From the NCBI GenBank assembly GCA_905221605.1, contig CAJNDS010002145.1, forward strand, positions 438,501 to 502,500: a DNA stretch of 64,000 bases. Direction: 5' to 3'. How positions within the stretch are numbered: the first letter of the stretch is position 1; the number at the start of each line of letters is the position of its first letter. The DNA comes from Symbiodinium natans. Its lineage: Eukaryota > Sar > Dinophyceae > Suessiales > Symbiodiniaceae. Positions 1 to 11,399 of this stretch are shown in pieces. A program made the translations under genes and the position numbers. A model generated the notes under the pieces. The model made no database searches, was not told the origin of the DNA, and was given only the letters and a program-made list of their open reading frames with translations.

Positions 1-2270
1 CGAGAAGGCCAGTGCGTGTTGCACTGCCCACCCGTTCCTTAGCTCGGCATGTGGAACCACCCCAGTCGTCATACACTGCATGGTGTCTGGGAAACTTGCG
101 AAGATGGCTTTGGCTTCGTGCGTTTTCTGTCGCAGATGCTCCTGAACAGCGCAACAGCATCGGCAGCGCTGCAGCTGCGGTCAAAGCTTTACACAGAAGA
201 TGGAATGATGGATGGGTCCTTCATCCTGATTTCAAAGCACTTAACATCCCGCTCGAACAGTCGCTCCTGACAGCTCACAGCTCTGCAGCAAGACTGCAAC
301 ATGACTGCAGGCAGCACTGGCACTTGGCATGCAGCGACTGTTTCTGCAAACCAGATGACGTGCATCAAGCCGCTCATTCACCTGGGCTCACGCCGAGCAG
401 CTACGAGTATGTGGTGGGATTTGACATGTTGTGTGAACGGAGACTGCTCGCACTCAGATGCAGGGCTGGGATAGTGAGTTGTCGGTCTGCCATCCCCGTC
501 GTAGGTGACACGCAGAGCGGTCCTGTCACTAACTGCTTCTGGAGACGGAAATGAGCCACATGCGTGCACCAAACAGGCGGGCGGCACTCCCAGAAGTGTG
601 ACTCCACAACGCGACCATTGATCACCACCTGAGGTCACGCATCGTAGCAAGTCAGAACACTGTCTCCACACCAATCACTTTGTCAAAGTCCATAAAAGCT
701 TCTCAGGTAGGTCGTTTGAAGCCTCGCTCGTGGCATGTCCATGCACTTAAGACCCAGCGGGGCTGGGCAAGATACCAGTTCGATTTTCTCTCAGTGATAG
801 GATTCCATGGTTGTAAATGGAACCCAAAGTCTCCACGGGGCCGGTCAAATCTGACGTAAGTACAACGGAGGTTCAAAACCGTCAAACGCGGCTCAACCAT
901 GTTTCAACGTGAAGGCATACAAGTCAAACGAGATGTCAGCCCAGCCCATGTTTTCCGAGCTGGATGGCCCCGCACTCTTACTGCGGGCCATTGTGGCTTT
1001 GTCATCGTGCTTTGATATGTCGGAGAATCTGGTATGTCGGTGGGTCTGTCTGGGCCCTGGCAGGTCGGATAGCGGCTCCAATCTGCTTTGGCACGTTGAC
1101 ACATGCAGAAAGCAGCTTTGGAATGTCGGGGGGTCAACTTTTGTTTAAACATGTGTTTTGTCTGCAAGAAAATTCCGCGGCATCCCCAAACCGGAACATG
1201 CACCAAGCTCTCTGAAGCACTGCCAAGCCTGGTCTGAGGTGTTTCGTGCACGGTCTCGCACCTCATGTCACAAGAACTAGAGTAGGAGGCAAAAGCAAAA
1301 GTAGCATCACTGCAGCTGCCTCCGCACAAAGCTTGTCAGCTTCAGCCAACTCAAGTCGGATCTCTGCAAGCTCCTTACATCCCACAGAACATATAACTCT
1401 GCACTCCATCAACAAGTGACAAAAATGGCAAAAAACTTGAGCCTCGTTATCCGCACCAGAAGCTCCGTCATTTGCCTGCGTTCGTTGCTTATCCAGCTAG
1501 AGAGTGGACACTTTGGCCCTGCAAACTTGCTGTGGTCTGGTCCTCCTCCAGTAAGGTTATGGACCGACCTTGGTGCCGCGGGCGGCGCGCTAAGTGTGGG
1601 CGATTCCGTTTTGAAGGTATCACGACGTCCACAGCTGGCAATACTTTCGGGCCGTCGTGTCATGACCAGGCTAGTGCCTTCTGCTCCCTGGTTCTTCGGG
1701 GGGATGTCATCAAACTTCATTGGTCACCCTCTCCTTTGCTCTCTACAGTGCGCCTGGTGATTAGTTCCTTGTTTTCGGGGTAATTGTGCAGGCAGCTTGC
1801 ATTCCTTTGGGCGAACCTAGTTGGGAGTAGTCCGTCCATGGCTTTGGTGATGTTGAGGAAAGTGAAAAAGGGACAATCACTATTGGCTTCCGCGTACGTT
1901 CGCCGCGGGGGCATGCCAGGTGGCACGTCGTCGTGATCTGGTAGTCGTTGGCCTCCCTTTCCGTGTAATGGACGATGTTCGGGCCAGGGTTGTGTCCCGG
2001 TGTGGGAGCGTTGGCTGACGTGTATTCTTCCGTGGGTTCGCGACCTGCCCTTTCTTCTGGCTCCCTTCAGTGTGGGCTTGAGATGGCTTGAGCTTGTCCT
2101 GCCAGGTGAAGGACCCGTTGCAAGGTTGGGCCCACGAAGGGTGGGTGGAGCCCTTTGTTGAGTTGCGGCTAGTTGTTCCACTAGCCTCACTGCTGGTGGG
2201 CCAGCCGATGCTTTCCTGCATTTCTGGTTCCATGGCGTCCTCGGCGTTGTCCTCAGCTTGTTTTTCTTCC
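1..2270. other. No recognised gene
   Basis: I see no family match on either strand. Several frames of 60-180 codons are open, but opposite strands overlap in the same place, so none is preferred. The most protein-like are a minus frame at 893-1102, ending in a short Ser-rich piece that begins MARSKSAGPSSSEN, and a plus frame at 909-1148. There is no splice-phase support for either. Confidence 0.5.
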
Positions 2271-2310
2271 GTCGTGGTCGCGGCGGTGGTGGTGGTGGTG
2301 GCGGTGGCGG

Positions 2311-2470
2311 TGGTATGTGGTGGTGGTATGTGGTGGTGGTATGTGGTGGTGGTATGTGGTGGTGGTGTGTGGTGGTGGTGTGTGGTGGTGGTGTGTGGTG
2401 GTGGTGTGTGGTGGTGGTGTGGTGGTGGTGTGGTGGTGGTGGTGTGTGGTGGTGGTGTGTGGGGGTGGTG
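2311..2470. repeat. 13-bp TATGTGGTGGTGG minisatellite
   Basis: About a dozen copies of a 13-bp unit, first TATGTGGTGGTGG and then TGTGTGGTGGTGG, preceded by a GGT-rich run from about 2279. Frames across it translate to Val/Cys/Trp/Gly or Thr/Pro/His repeats and should not be called genes. Confidence 0.95.
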
Positions 2471-2638
2471 TGTGGGTGTGTGGGTGTGTGGGTGTGTGGG
2501 TGTGTGGGTGTGTGGGTGTGTGGGTGTGTGGGTGTGTGGGTGTGTGGGTGTGTTGGTGTGTGGGTGTGTGGGTGTGTGGGTGTGTGGGTGTGTGGGTGTG
2601 TGGGTGTGTGGGTGTGTGGGTGTGTGGGTGTGTGGGTG
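2471..2638. repeat. 8-bp TGTGTGGG array
   Basis: Around twenty near-perfect head-to-tail copies of TGTGTGGG with one T-for-G change near 2550. The plus strand is G-rich and could form G-quadruplexes. The same unit returns at 6200-6487. Confidence 0.95.
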
Positions 2639-2650
2639 CATATATGTGTG

Positions 2651-3017
2651 TGTGTGGAAACAGGTTGTTCATCCTGGAAAGGCGTCACTGCCATAGCAGG
2701 GGGACGGAGGGGGTGCAGGGGAGCTCCGTCCAATGAAGCTCTGCCCTGCACCCCAGGAAAACTTACCTGCTTTGCCCGAACCTGGGGTCCGACGCGGCCA
2801 GCTGGCGAGGCATCGGCATCGTGTCATTTTCATCTTCGTCTCATTTCGTGCTACGTTATTCCTTTGTGTCTGACGTAGCAAGGGGCCGAAACCATCCCCC
2901 TTACGGATCATCTCATCTTGTGTTTGTATGCCATTCCTGTGGTCTGGCACACACGGTACAAGAATCTCATCTCATTATCACGACAGGCGCAGGTGAAAGG
3001 TTGAAATCCATACAGTG
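2651..3017. repeat. Duplicated segment A, copy 1
   Basis: About 360 bases beginning TGTGTGGAAACAGGTTGTTC and ending near CCATACAGT. They recur almost unchanged at 3530-3900; I see only a few substitutions and one small indel near the 3' end. The copy follows the 8-bp array. On the minus strand it contains a consensus donor, CAG|GTAAGT, near 2766, so an exon is possible but not supported. Confidence 0.95.
2711..2757. other. Long perfect hairpin in segment A
   Basis: An outer arm GGGGTGCAGGG pairs with CCCTGCACCCC. An inner GAGCT pairs with AGCTC, closing a loop of about 11 bases. The same hairpin is preserved in the second copy at about 3590-3636. Function unknown; an RNA stem or a foldback from an old element would both fit. 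Confidence 0.8.
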
Positions 3018-3529
3018 TGTGTGACTTCGGTTGGGCTTTCCCTCCTGGGCGCCCGCCAACGGCAGGTAGCCGAGCCTCCAGTTGGAGGTACGATCACCTG
3101 AAGCTTATAGGATGTGACGGTCCGTGCGAGCCAAGGGTTTTCCTCAATCTTTCTTGGTTTTGATCCGATGTCTCTGAGAGACGGGCGTCGAGCTGATGTA
3201 TGTTCCCGCCTGAGGTCGTGTTTTGTCAGGTTGTTGGGGGCTCGGCAGGCGCACATCCCCTCCCCTCTCTCACCTCAAACTGCCTGCCACATTTTTTGTT
3301 TTAAAAAAGGTGGACTGGACCCTTAACCACCACTTTGTGGACAGGACCCGCATCCACTCAAAACCAAGTGGTGACTCACCTTAAACCTTTTTTCTCGGTT
3401 GCCATGGAGGTTGTCTCGTTTGAGGCAGTGCGAGCGCCAGGGCATGTGCACCGTTGTCTACTTCTGTGTTCACTAGATTGTCAGTACTCAGTAGATCCAA
3501 AGCTCAGCCCTCTTTTTGAGGGCTTTGTG
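3018..3529. other. Unduplicated spacer between A copies
   Basis: Single-copy sequence separating the two A segments. No gene recognised; short frames on both strands only. Confidence 0.5.
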
Positions 3530-3900
3530 TGTGTGGAAACAGGTTGTTCATCCTGGAAAGGCGTCACTGCCATAGCAGGGGGACGGAGGGGGTGCAGGGG
3601 AGCTCCGTCCAATGAAGCTCTGCCCTGCACCCCAGGAAAACTTACCTGCTTTGCTCGAACCTGGGGTCCGACGCGGCCAGCTGGCGAGGCATCGGCATCG
3701 TGTCATTTTCATCTTCGTCTCATTTCGTGCTACGTTATTCCTTTGTGTCTGACGTAGCAAGGGGCCGAAACCATCCCCCTTACGGATCATCTCATCTTGT
3801 GTTTGTATGCCATTCCTGTGGTCTGGCACACATGGTACAAAAATCTCATCTCATTAACAGGACGACAGGCGCAGGTGAAAGGTTGAAATCCATACAGTCA
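3530..3900. repeat. Duplicated segment A, copy 2
   Basis: Second copy of the 2651-3017 segment in direct orientation, offset by 879 bases. It runs directly into a TG-rich array, as copy 1 runs out of one, so the copies look exchanged or slipped at TG tracts. Confidence 0.95.
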
Positions 3901-3910
3901 CCAAGGCATC

Positions 3911-3922
3911 AGTGCGCGCGTG

Positions 3923-3966
<44 letters not shown>

Positions 3967-4120
3967 CGTGGGTGTGGGTGTGGGTGTGGGCGTGGGTGTG
4001 GGTGTGGGCGCGGGTGTGGGCGTGGGTGTGGGTGTGCGGGGGTGGGCGTGGGGGAGGGTGGGTGTGGGGGCGGGTGTGGGGGCGGGCGTGGGGGCGGGTG
4101 TGGGGGTGGGGGTGTGTGTG
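3911..4120. repeat. TG and TGTGGGCG-type microsatellite
   Basis: A (TG)n run followed by degenerate GTGTGGGC and GGGGGCGGGTGT units. It joins segment A copy 2 to segment B copy 1. Confidence 0.95.
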
Positions 4121-4124
4121 CGTG

Positions 4125-4937
4125 TGGCCAACCATGTCCAAGGGCTTTGTAGTTCTGCAGCTTTTCATTGCAGGGCGCAGCGGCCGTGGGCACTCCTTGG
4201 CAAAACCAGCGCAGCGAAGCTATGCCTTGGAGTGGGAAGCAGTTCAGGACGCTGAACTGTGTACCTGCAGGCCATCCCAAAAATACCCTCAAAGCCGTTG
4301 CTCCTTGGCCATTTCAAAATGAGTGCAGACTTAACCGAAGCTTTTGACTTCCTTGACTCTCAAGCGATGGGAGGAGTCTTTCAACTGAGACATGAATCGT
4401 CTTGCTTGGCGTCAGGACCTGAAAGAAGTTTCCGACGTATGATTTTTCAATCGATTCAGCTTCTCATTCGTTCTGTATGCTTGCATACAGTTCACGTGAC
4501 TTCAAGTAATCAGCTCCACGATTGCTTGACTTCACCATGGATCCCCAGGGGTCCGCCCAAAGACTCCAGCCAAGTTGAAGCGCTGTAGGCAGTCCCTGTA
4601 ATTTCGAGGCTCTAGTGTCCCCAGGTCCACGTCATTCCGAGGCTCTAGTGTCCCCATGTTGAGGTATCCCTCTCAGTCGACAAAAGAAAACCTTGACCGA
4701 TGGCTGACCGAGACGCAAAGAGGGTTTTAGGGGATTTCGGGCGAACGTAACCCCGGGCTCAGATCTGCCCTGCCCTTACCAGCTTGGGCCTCAGATCCGG
4801 CATCGCACGCTATTGCCGATCAGACAGCTGCTACCAGCATTCTCGGCGCCTCCTCCTCAGGCTCAGTGGCTGTTGCAAGTGCTGCTTACCAAGCTACCGT
4901 GTTGCGCCCTTCTACTAAAGGGCGTGTGTGTGTGTGT
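4125..4937. repeat. Tandem duplication B, unit 1 (internally deleted)
   Basis: Begins GGCCAACCATGTCCAAGGGC and ends at a short (TG)n near 4923-4938. Relative to unit 2 it lacks about 155 bases (the counterpart of roughly 5145-5297) between the 'CCATTTCAAAATGA' end of its first part and the 'TTAACCGAAGC' start of its second. Confidence 0.92.
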
Positions 4938-5887
4938 GTGGCCAACCCTGTGTCCAAGGGCTTTGTAGTTCTGCAGCTTTTCATTGCAGGGGCGCAGGGG
5001 CATTGGGCACTCCTTGGCAAACCCAGTGCAACGAAGCTATGCCTTGGAGTGGGAAGCAGTTCAGGACGCTGAACTGTGTACCTGCAGGCCATCCCAAAAA
5101 CACCCTCAAAGCCGTTGCTGCATCCTTGGCCATTTCAAAATGAATACAGATTTCCATTGCACATCCATAAGCTTGCCAGGGTTTTGGAGCTCACAGTTCG
5201 ACAGAAGTCGAGTCTTAAGTGTGTGTCAGTTCGGCAATCCCTTGGGGCGCCAACTACGTGGGAGGATGCTCTCACAAGTCTGACTTCGCGTTTGACTTAA
5301 CCGAAGCTTTTGACTTCCTTGACTCTCAAGCGATGGGAGGAGTCTTTCAACTGAGACATGAATCGTCTTGCTTGGCGTCAGGACCTGAAAGAAGTTTCCT
5401 ACGTATGATTTTTCAATCGATTCAGCTTCTCGTTCGTTCTGTATGCTTGCACACAGTTCACGTGACTTCAAGTAATCAGCTCCACGATTGCTTGACTTCA
5501 CCATGGATCCCCAGGGGTCCGCCCAAAGACCCCAGCCAAGTTGAAGCGCTGTAGGCAGTCCCTGTAATTTCGAGGCTCTAGTGTCCCCAGGTCCACGTCA
5601 TTCCGAGGCTCTAGTGTCCCCATGTTGAGGTATCCCTCTCAGTCGACAAAAGAAAACCTTGACCGATGGCTGACCGAGATGCAAAGAGGGTTTTAGGGGA
5701 TTTCGAGCGAACGTAACCCCGGGCTCAGATCTGCCCTGCCCTTACCAGCTTGGGCCTCAGATCCGGCATCGCACGCTATTGCCGATCAGACAGCTGCTAC
5801 CAGCATTCTCGGCGCCTCCTCCTCAGGCTCAGTGGCTGTTGCAAGTGCTGCTTACCAAGCTACCGTGTTGCGCCCTTCTACTAAAGG

Positions 5888-5917
<30 letters not shown>
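4938..5917. repeat. Tandem duplication B, unit 2 (full length, about 980 bp)
   Basis: Complete unit with the extra middle piece that unit 1 lacks. Identity to units 1 and 3 is very high by eye, so the duplication is recent. It ends in a longer (TG)n at about 5889-5918. No coding function is supported; short frames recur simply because the DNA recurs. Confidence 0.92.
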
Positions 5918-5921
<4 letters not shown>

Positions 5922-6200
5922 CCAACCCTGTGTCCAAGGGCTTTGTAGTTCTGCAGCTTTTCATTGCAGGGGTGCAGGGGCATTGGGCACTCCTTGGCAA
6001 ACCCAGTGCAACCAAGCTATGCCTTGGAGTGCGAAGCAGCTCAGGACGCTGAACTGTGTACCTGCAGGCCATCCCAAAAATACCCTCAAAGCCGTTGCTG
6101 CATCCTTGGCCATTTCAAAATGAATACAGATTTCCATTGCACATCCATAAGCTTGCCAGGGCTTTGGAGCTCACAGTTCGACAGAAGTCGAGTCTTAAGT
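5918..6200. repeat. Tandem duplication B, unit 3 (truncated)
   Basis: Repeats the first part of unit 2, including the segment ending GTCGAGTCTTAAGTGTGTGT, then is cut off where an 8-bp TGTGTGGG array begins. Confidence 0.92.
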
Positions 6201-6487
6201 GTGTGTGGGTGTGTGGGTGTGTGGGTGTGTGGGTGTGTGGGTGTGTGGGTGTGTGGGTGTGTGGGTGTGTGGGTGTGTGGGTGTGTGGGTGTGTGGGTGT
6301 GTGGGTGTGTGGGTGTGTGGGTGTGTGGGTGTGTGGGTGTGTGGGGGTGTGGGTGTGTGGGTGTGTGGGTGTGTGGGTGTGTGGGTGTGTGGGTGTGTGG
6401 GTGTGTGGGTGTGTGGGTGTGTGGGTGTGTGGGTGTGTGGGTGTGTGGGTGTGGGGGTGTGTGGGTGTGTGTGTGTGTGTGTGTGTG
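6200..6487. repeat. 8-bp TGTGTGGG array, second locus
   Basis: More than thirty nearly perfect copies of the unit also found at 2471-2638, ending in a (TG)n tail. This marks the right edge of the duplicated block. Confidence 0.95.
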
Positions 6488-6489
6488 AA

Positions 6490-7479
6490 ATAGTTACTGT
6501 TTGGAGTGGACATCCACACGAAGCCAATGTCCCTATGTGCTTTCTCTCTCTCTGTGCCAACACAACACTGGAACCTCGTAACACACTTTTGCGGAGAATG
6601 TCCGCAAGACATCTCCGAGTGGGTTTCTCGGGGATGAGGTCGAAAAGTCACATCAAGCAGTGATCCTCGAAGTACATGGCTTGCAGATCGCTGGGAGCGT
6701 TGCGTAGGCACTCCACGGCCCTCTCGAGCTCGCCAAAGTTCAGCAGGGCCTCGGGTACCCAGCATACAGAAACAATAAGTTCAAAACTCATGCATTCTCC
6801 CAATGCAAAATGGCCAGAGATAGGCCATAATTAATGGGCCCACTAGGCTTGCTGGCTCTGCCCAAGGTCACATGCCCGGCATGCCACAGCGGCCTCAGCC
6901 GACACACGAAGTTCACGCCACTTCTCATTGCAGGGATCTCAACAGCAGGGATCTCAACAAGCTGCGCAGACATTTGCACTTTTGCTGTTTCCGCCAAGAT
7001 CCTTCTCCAGCGGGTCAAGCGCAAGAAAGAGAGCAGGACAGCTCACATTCTCACTCGAACACCCCCGTCAAAGCGAGGAGCAGCTCTCGAGCTTCCGGAT
7101 CCCGTGTGCCTATGCTGTACTATGCCGTGGCATGAAGAGCGCAGGACTCGCATGACTCGTATCCGTCGTATCCTGCCCTGAAACCTTGAAGCTTTACTTG
7201 CGGGACGGTGGGCATTGGCGTTCTGATTCTACCTCCCTGCCTTGCACCTCACTCCTTCAACACTCCTATCAATAAAACGTACTTATTGTGCCTAGAGGCT
7301 TCCCAATTCAGCACAAAGCCGTGGCCAAAACTCCTCAAGGTAGCAAGGCGTATGCAACGGTTGGCACTCTCTTCACAGGTGCATCTGATTGCACGGCGAG
7401 CACCCTCGGGGCGATTCCGGTGCGATTCCAGGGCCATTTCAAGGCGATTCCGGCAGCATACGTAAGCCCGCTCACAAGC
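6490..7479. other. No recognised gene
   Basis: Only short overlapping frames on both strands. A triplicated 'GCGATTCC' motif lies at about 7410-7455. I see no family match. Confidence 0.4.
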
Positions 7480-8107
7480 CCGTTTTGAGTCCAGATTTGT
7501 CCAGCCCTGCTTACGCTTTCCTGCGCGGAGTTGACGAGGGACAAATTGCTCTGAATCATGAGAACAACCTGAGGTTGGTGGTGGCAGGTGCGAAAGCGGC
7601 TGGAGCCACACAGTCTTCAATGCCACCGGGGCACCATTTCCTGATGCCTGGTGCTCAGCTGAAACTCATCAGGTAGGCCATGCCTCTGCCGCCAACCTCT
7701 GAAGAAGGCATAGAAGACCTGAAAGAGTCTTTGCTGGACACCCGGGCACGCTACTTGTGGGCAGCAGCTTGTGCACAAAAAACTGCGCTCTGCCCGCGGT
7801 GTGGCAAGTAGCCCGGACCAACTGCTGCGGTGTAAAGTCCGTTGGACTCAATTCCTCCGAGGCCCTCAGAGCAAGTGCCGTGGCCCAGAAAGATCTAGGA
7901 CTTGGGAAACCGCATCTCGAGAATGAAAATTCAAGCATACCTGCCTCGCGAGCAGCTCGGAGACAGCCTGCAGCGGCCAAGTCAACAACTCGCACCACAA
8001 GGCAAGACAACATCCTGACCTCGGGAAGCGCAACTGCGGGGTATCTGAGGGTGTCTGAGGGTGCCGCATCGAGCGCCTTGGGCATGACAGCCGCTGGCGT
8101 AGGTTGA
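7480..8107 (+). CDS. Candidate plus-strand exons, unknown protein
   Basis: I do not recognise this gene. One plus frame is open from about 7389 through 7811 except for a single TAG at 7673-7675. After that stop it reads a natural-looking piece, MPLPPTSEEGIEDLKESLL, ending in a CPRCG motif at about 7805. A GC-type donor (GCAAGT) follows at once. A second frame then runs to a stop at about 8105 and is rich in Ala, Ser and Arg (ARRQPAAAKSTTRTT). The minus strand is also open here, so strand is a judgement. Either a two- or three-exon gene or a decayed copy would fit; the TAG may lie in an intron. Confidence 0.3.
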
Positions 8108-8109
8108 GA

Positions 8110-9399
8110 CGCCTACTTCGAGAGTGTGGCATAGGAGTTTCTTTCGAAAAAACTAGAGATTTGACACCGAAGCTCCACGTGTCTCCACCTCCTCCACCTG
8201 GGCGCCCTCGGCAGAGGCTTTCGGAGCTTTCGACTTTTCTCCAAAACCTTTCGTCCTTGAAGCAGTGACTGCTGGGAAGTTGGAGTGCGCCAGGCTCCAC
8301 ACCATCCAGTCGCTGGTGCTTAGAGCCAAGCTGTCGTGTCTTCTTCCAATCCTTGAGTTTGCGCAACATGTCGGAGTCATCCTGGGTCAGCCAAGGCGAG
8401 CTACGCTGACTTGCAGCTCTCTTTATTCTCTTTCCGACAACATCTCAGAAGCCAGCTGCGACTTCCATGCCTTTGCCAGCAGCAGACCTCGTGGTGAGAT
8501 GTTGGACCTGAGCTGGTGGTCCTCTTGCCGCTTGCCGCTGTTTGCGTACGCTTGTCTGAGTGTCTGGGGGCAAAACCGAACGTGCTGACGACACTGACGA
8601 CGCAGCTGCAGAGAAAGACATCCAATTCAAGACTTGGCGTGGCCTAGGAAAGCCACCGGCAGACTGAAGTACTGCACGGATTGTACAGGGACAGAGCCTC
8701 GATGAAACTTGGTTTTAGGGTCAGAGCATCGGTGCATAAGTTAGCATCAGCCACGCTGAAACTGCTAGCAGCGGCCAACAAGCTCGCTGGTTTCCCATGG
8801 CAGCTCTCATTGCTGTTGGATGCCTGTCACACTATAGTCACACTATGGTCACCTAGCCAAATATAAGCCATTGGTCCAAGTGGAATCCTGATCTACGGGG
8901 AATGTGCAGCCACTGAGGCATGACTGCAACGTGCGCCTAGGCAATTTCCATGCAACCCCGCACTAGATTTTAGTGGGTCTGCGATCGTCCACAGCTGAGA
9001 AAAGGCACTCCTTGTTGTCCTGCTGTCTGCAGTGGGTGAGGCTGAATATTGCACCAGCGCCGAAGACATTCAAGAGTGCAAGTGATCTCGTTGGTGCTCA
9101 TCCAGGAAGCAGCAGAGCTTCCGACCGGCTTTCGACAGCCTGCTCAGCAGCCCTGCCCACTGCACAAAAAGTTGCTGAGCAATGCCGAGCACAAAGCATA
9201 ACTTGCCGGTCCTGATTGCATCAAAAGGTCGTTCCAAGATGAGCAACACCTGAGCCATCTGCCTGGCAAGCAGACTCGGCCACAACTCAACTGACGATGT
9301 TCTTCCATGGCATAATACTCGAAGGGATGGCTCAAACACAGGGGCTCGCTCGCAAACGTCTTCCGTGAAGAGCAGAGCCTCCTCCCAATGCTGTAAAGC
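8110..9399 (-). CDS. TPR-repeat protein (TTC33-like), partial
   Basis: Three small minus-strand exons at about 9364-9399, 9212-9262 and 9119-9152 join to read ALQHWEEALLFT, then QMAQVLLILERPFDAI, then RAAEQAVESRSE. The first two junctions use GA donors and the last exon ends at a GC donor. The two-helix pattern (KWEEAL, then MKAQVL, then A-x-xAAE-A) resembles the TPRs of TTC33 as I remember them. Such repeats bind protein partners; no catalytic role is expected. Further probable exons lie at 8445-8600 (reads SSVSSARSVLPPDTQTSV after a TTTCTCTGCAG acceptor) and 8270-8395 (DSDMLRKLKDWKKTRQLG). No start or stop was fixed, and the TTC33 assignment could be any TPR protein. Confidence 0.5.
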
Positions 9400-9524
9400 C
9401 TGCCAGTCAGACCCTTCAGAATGCAAAGTGGCGGTGGTAGTTCATGATGGAGCTAGTCTGAGTGTTTGAGGCCAACAGAACTGGCAAATGCCTTGCTATG
9501 TGCACCTGCGATGAAACAAAACCG

Positions 9525-9900
9525 GACGCAAGCGAGATCGGGTGGACGATTGGTCAGCGGGCGTGGGACGCGAGAAGACCGGAAAGACGGACGACGAGTG
9601 GGCGGGTGCAGTGGATGGGCGGAGCGAGTGATGAAGGACTGAAAAAAACGGCGAGGCGAGCGAGATCAGGTGGAGAGGTGGTCGACGGGTGCGACGGAGG
9701 ACACAACGGCGAGGTTCGCGAGATTACAGACAGTCGCGAACGAAGGATAAGGGGAGACGAGCGAGGACCTCGCGGGACGGTTGGCTGGATGCCACATTTG
9801 TCGTTATTGCCAATCTGTTTGGGAATGCCCCCACGAAAGATGGAAGGCGAGGTCGGGCGATGGAGGCGAGCGAGATCGGACGGAGTTCTTCTGCAAACAG
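9525..9900. repeat. Degenerate GCGAGCGAGATC-rich tract
   Basis: Purine-rich DNA with recurring GCGAGCGAGATCGG-type words at about 9532, 9657 and 9866. It looks like a worn minisatellite. Plus-strand frames through it are Arg/Gly-rich and not believable. Confidence 0.55.
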
Positions 9901-11383
9901 TTATATTCACCGCTTGATTTGAAAATAGTCCTGTTGGGATCCCTGATCCGGACGACTTTGAAACCAAACAACGGTCACTGTGCCATTGGCGCAGTGCTGT
10001 TATTTCGGCTTTCCGACAGTTCGACTTCCAGTACACTTGCACAAGCTTCAAGCCCCCCCCCAGCGAAGATTTTAATAAAGGACTCCGCACACGACGCAAC
10101 GACCCTTGTTTTAGTGTCGTCATTTATGGTCACCTTGCTTCGAGAGGATTGGTTCGGAATCGGAAGGCTGCGAGGACTAGATGCAGCAACATACAGCAAG
10201 ATGGAGCAGCTGAGGCACTACCCTTCTTTTCGAAAAGGGGGCCATGTGTCTGGCAAGGCGCCTCTGCATAACGCTCGGCCTGGGCCAGGAAGCTGCCCTC
10301 GGCTCTCAGCCTGAAAACACACACACACACACACACACAGCTTAAAGACCCTAAAAGAACTCAATCACAATGTGATCGCACACGCGGGCACGGCCTCTTG
10401 CACTTCATCTCCACGCTTTCCAGTTGTCCCCTGGCAAGCTGAAGAGGCCTCACAAACTGCCCACCGTACTAGCAAATGGTTTTAAGATTTAAGGCCAGTT
10501 CCGCCTTTGGCATGTAAGGCTTGTAAGGTCCGGACCCAGAGCATTCGGGTTGGATTTCCTCCTCCAGCTCATCCTCCCGCTGAAAAGCGGCAGCCAACTC
10601 CTGTGCTCACGCAGCACCAGCGTGCCCTCAGAACTAAAGAAACTATAGGAAACTTCTTGGGGCCCCATTCTGCTCGTAGGGCGATAGAGCCATTCCGGAA
10701 GTCGTGTGCCTAGACATGCTGCGTGCTTGACTACTTGCATGCTCTTTACTGTCTACATGACTGCCGGAGAGCTGTTATCCGCAGCTATCGCAGCTTAACG
10801 CCACCCGCTCCAATCAGAGGCTCGGAATGCGAAAGAGAAAGCTGGTATGAAAGAAAGCCGGCAGCACGCGGCGTCGGCTGAACAACCACGTAAAAAGCTG
10901 GCGGCGGAACCTGATGAACCTCTGGTGCTGCGCGAAGGCGCTTGCGTGCAGCCTGCACCAGCAAATGCTGCTCTTGGTGTCTGGTGGTGGCGGAACCGAT
11001 GCAGCCATGAGCACAAACAGGTTTTTGCCTGCCAAGCGAAACCCTCCAGCGAGCGGAGCATTCCCGCGGCGGACATTGCTGCGGCATCAAGCCAAGTTAG
11101 GGGAAGTACGTTGCAGTCGGCATTTAGAGCGCACAGTGCAGTCCAAGCTCTCAACTGTAGGCACTTCAAGTACTGAATGGCTTGCTGTCCTTGAAGCTGG
11201 CTCTGAGCCTCTGAGCCTCTCTGAGCTTGATCCACATCCAAATTGCAAGAAAATTGCAGGATTCGGCAGAGAAGGTCCAAGGATCGTGTTGATGTCCATT
11301 CTGGGAGCTAGAACCAATCCAGTCAATCCAGTGTCCTTCTGGCAATCTGAAACGTAGCAGAGCCACAGAGCCCAAGTTTCACC
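9901..11383. other. No recognised gene; short CA microsatellite
   Basis: A (CA)n run lies at about 10315-10339. Between 10.8 and 11.3 kb the minus strand is open in three frames over several hundred bases, one reading APEVHQVPPPAFYVVVQPT, but I could not settle a frame or family. Confidence 0.4.
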
Positions 11384-11399
11384 TCACAAGGAGGGTGAA

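Noticed and set aside
1717-2751. Long open frames (over 200 codons) rich in Thr, Pro and His, and similar Val/Cys/Gly frames on the other strand, here and at 3854-4320, 6115-6765 and 23319-23982
   Set aside because: They are direct translations of TG-, TGTGGG- and CACC-type repeats, open on both strands, with no other coding sign.
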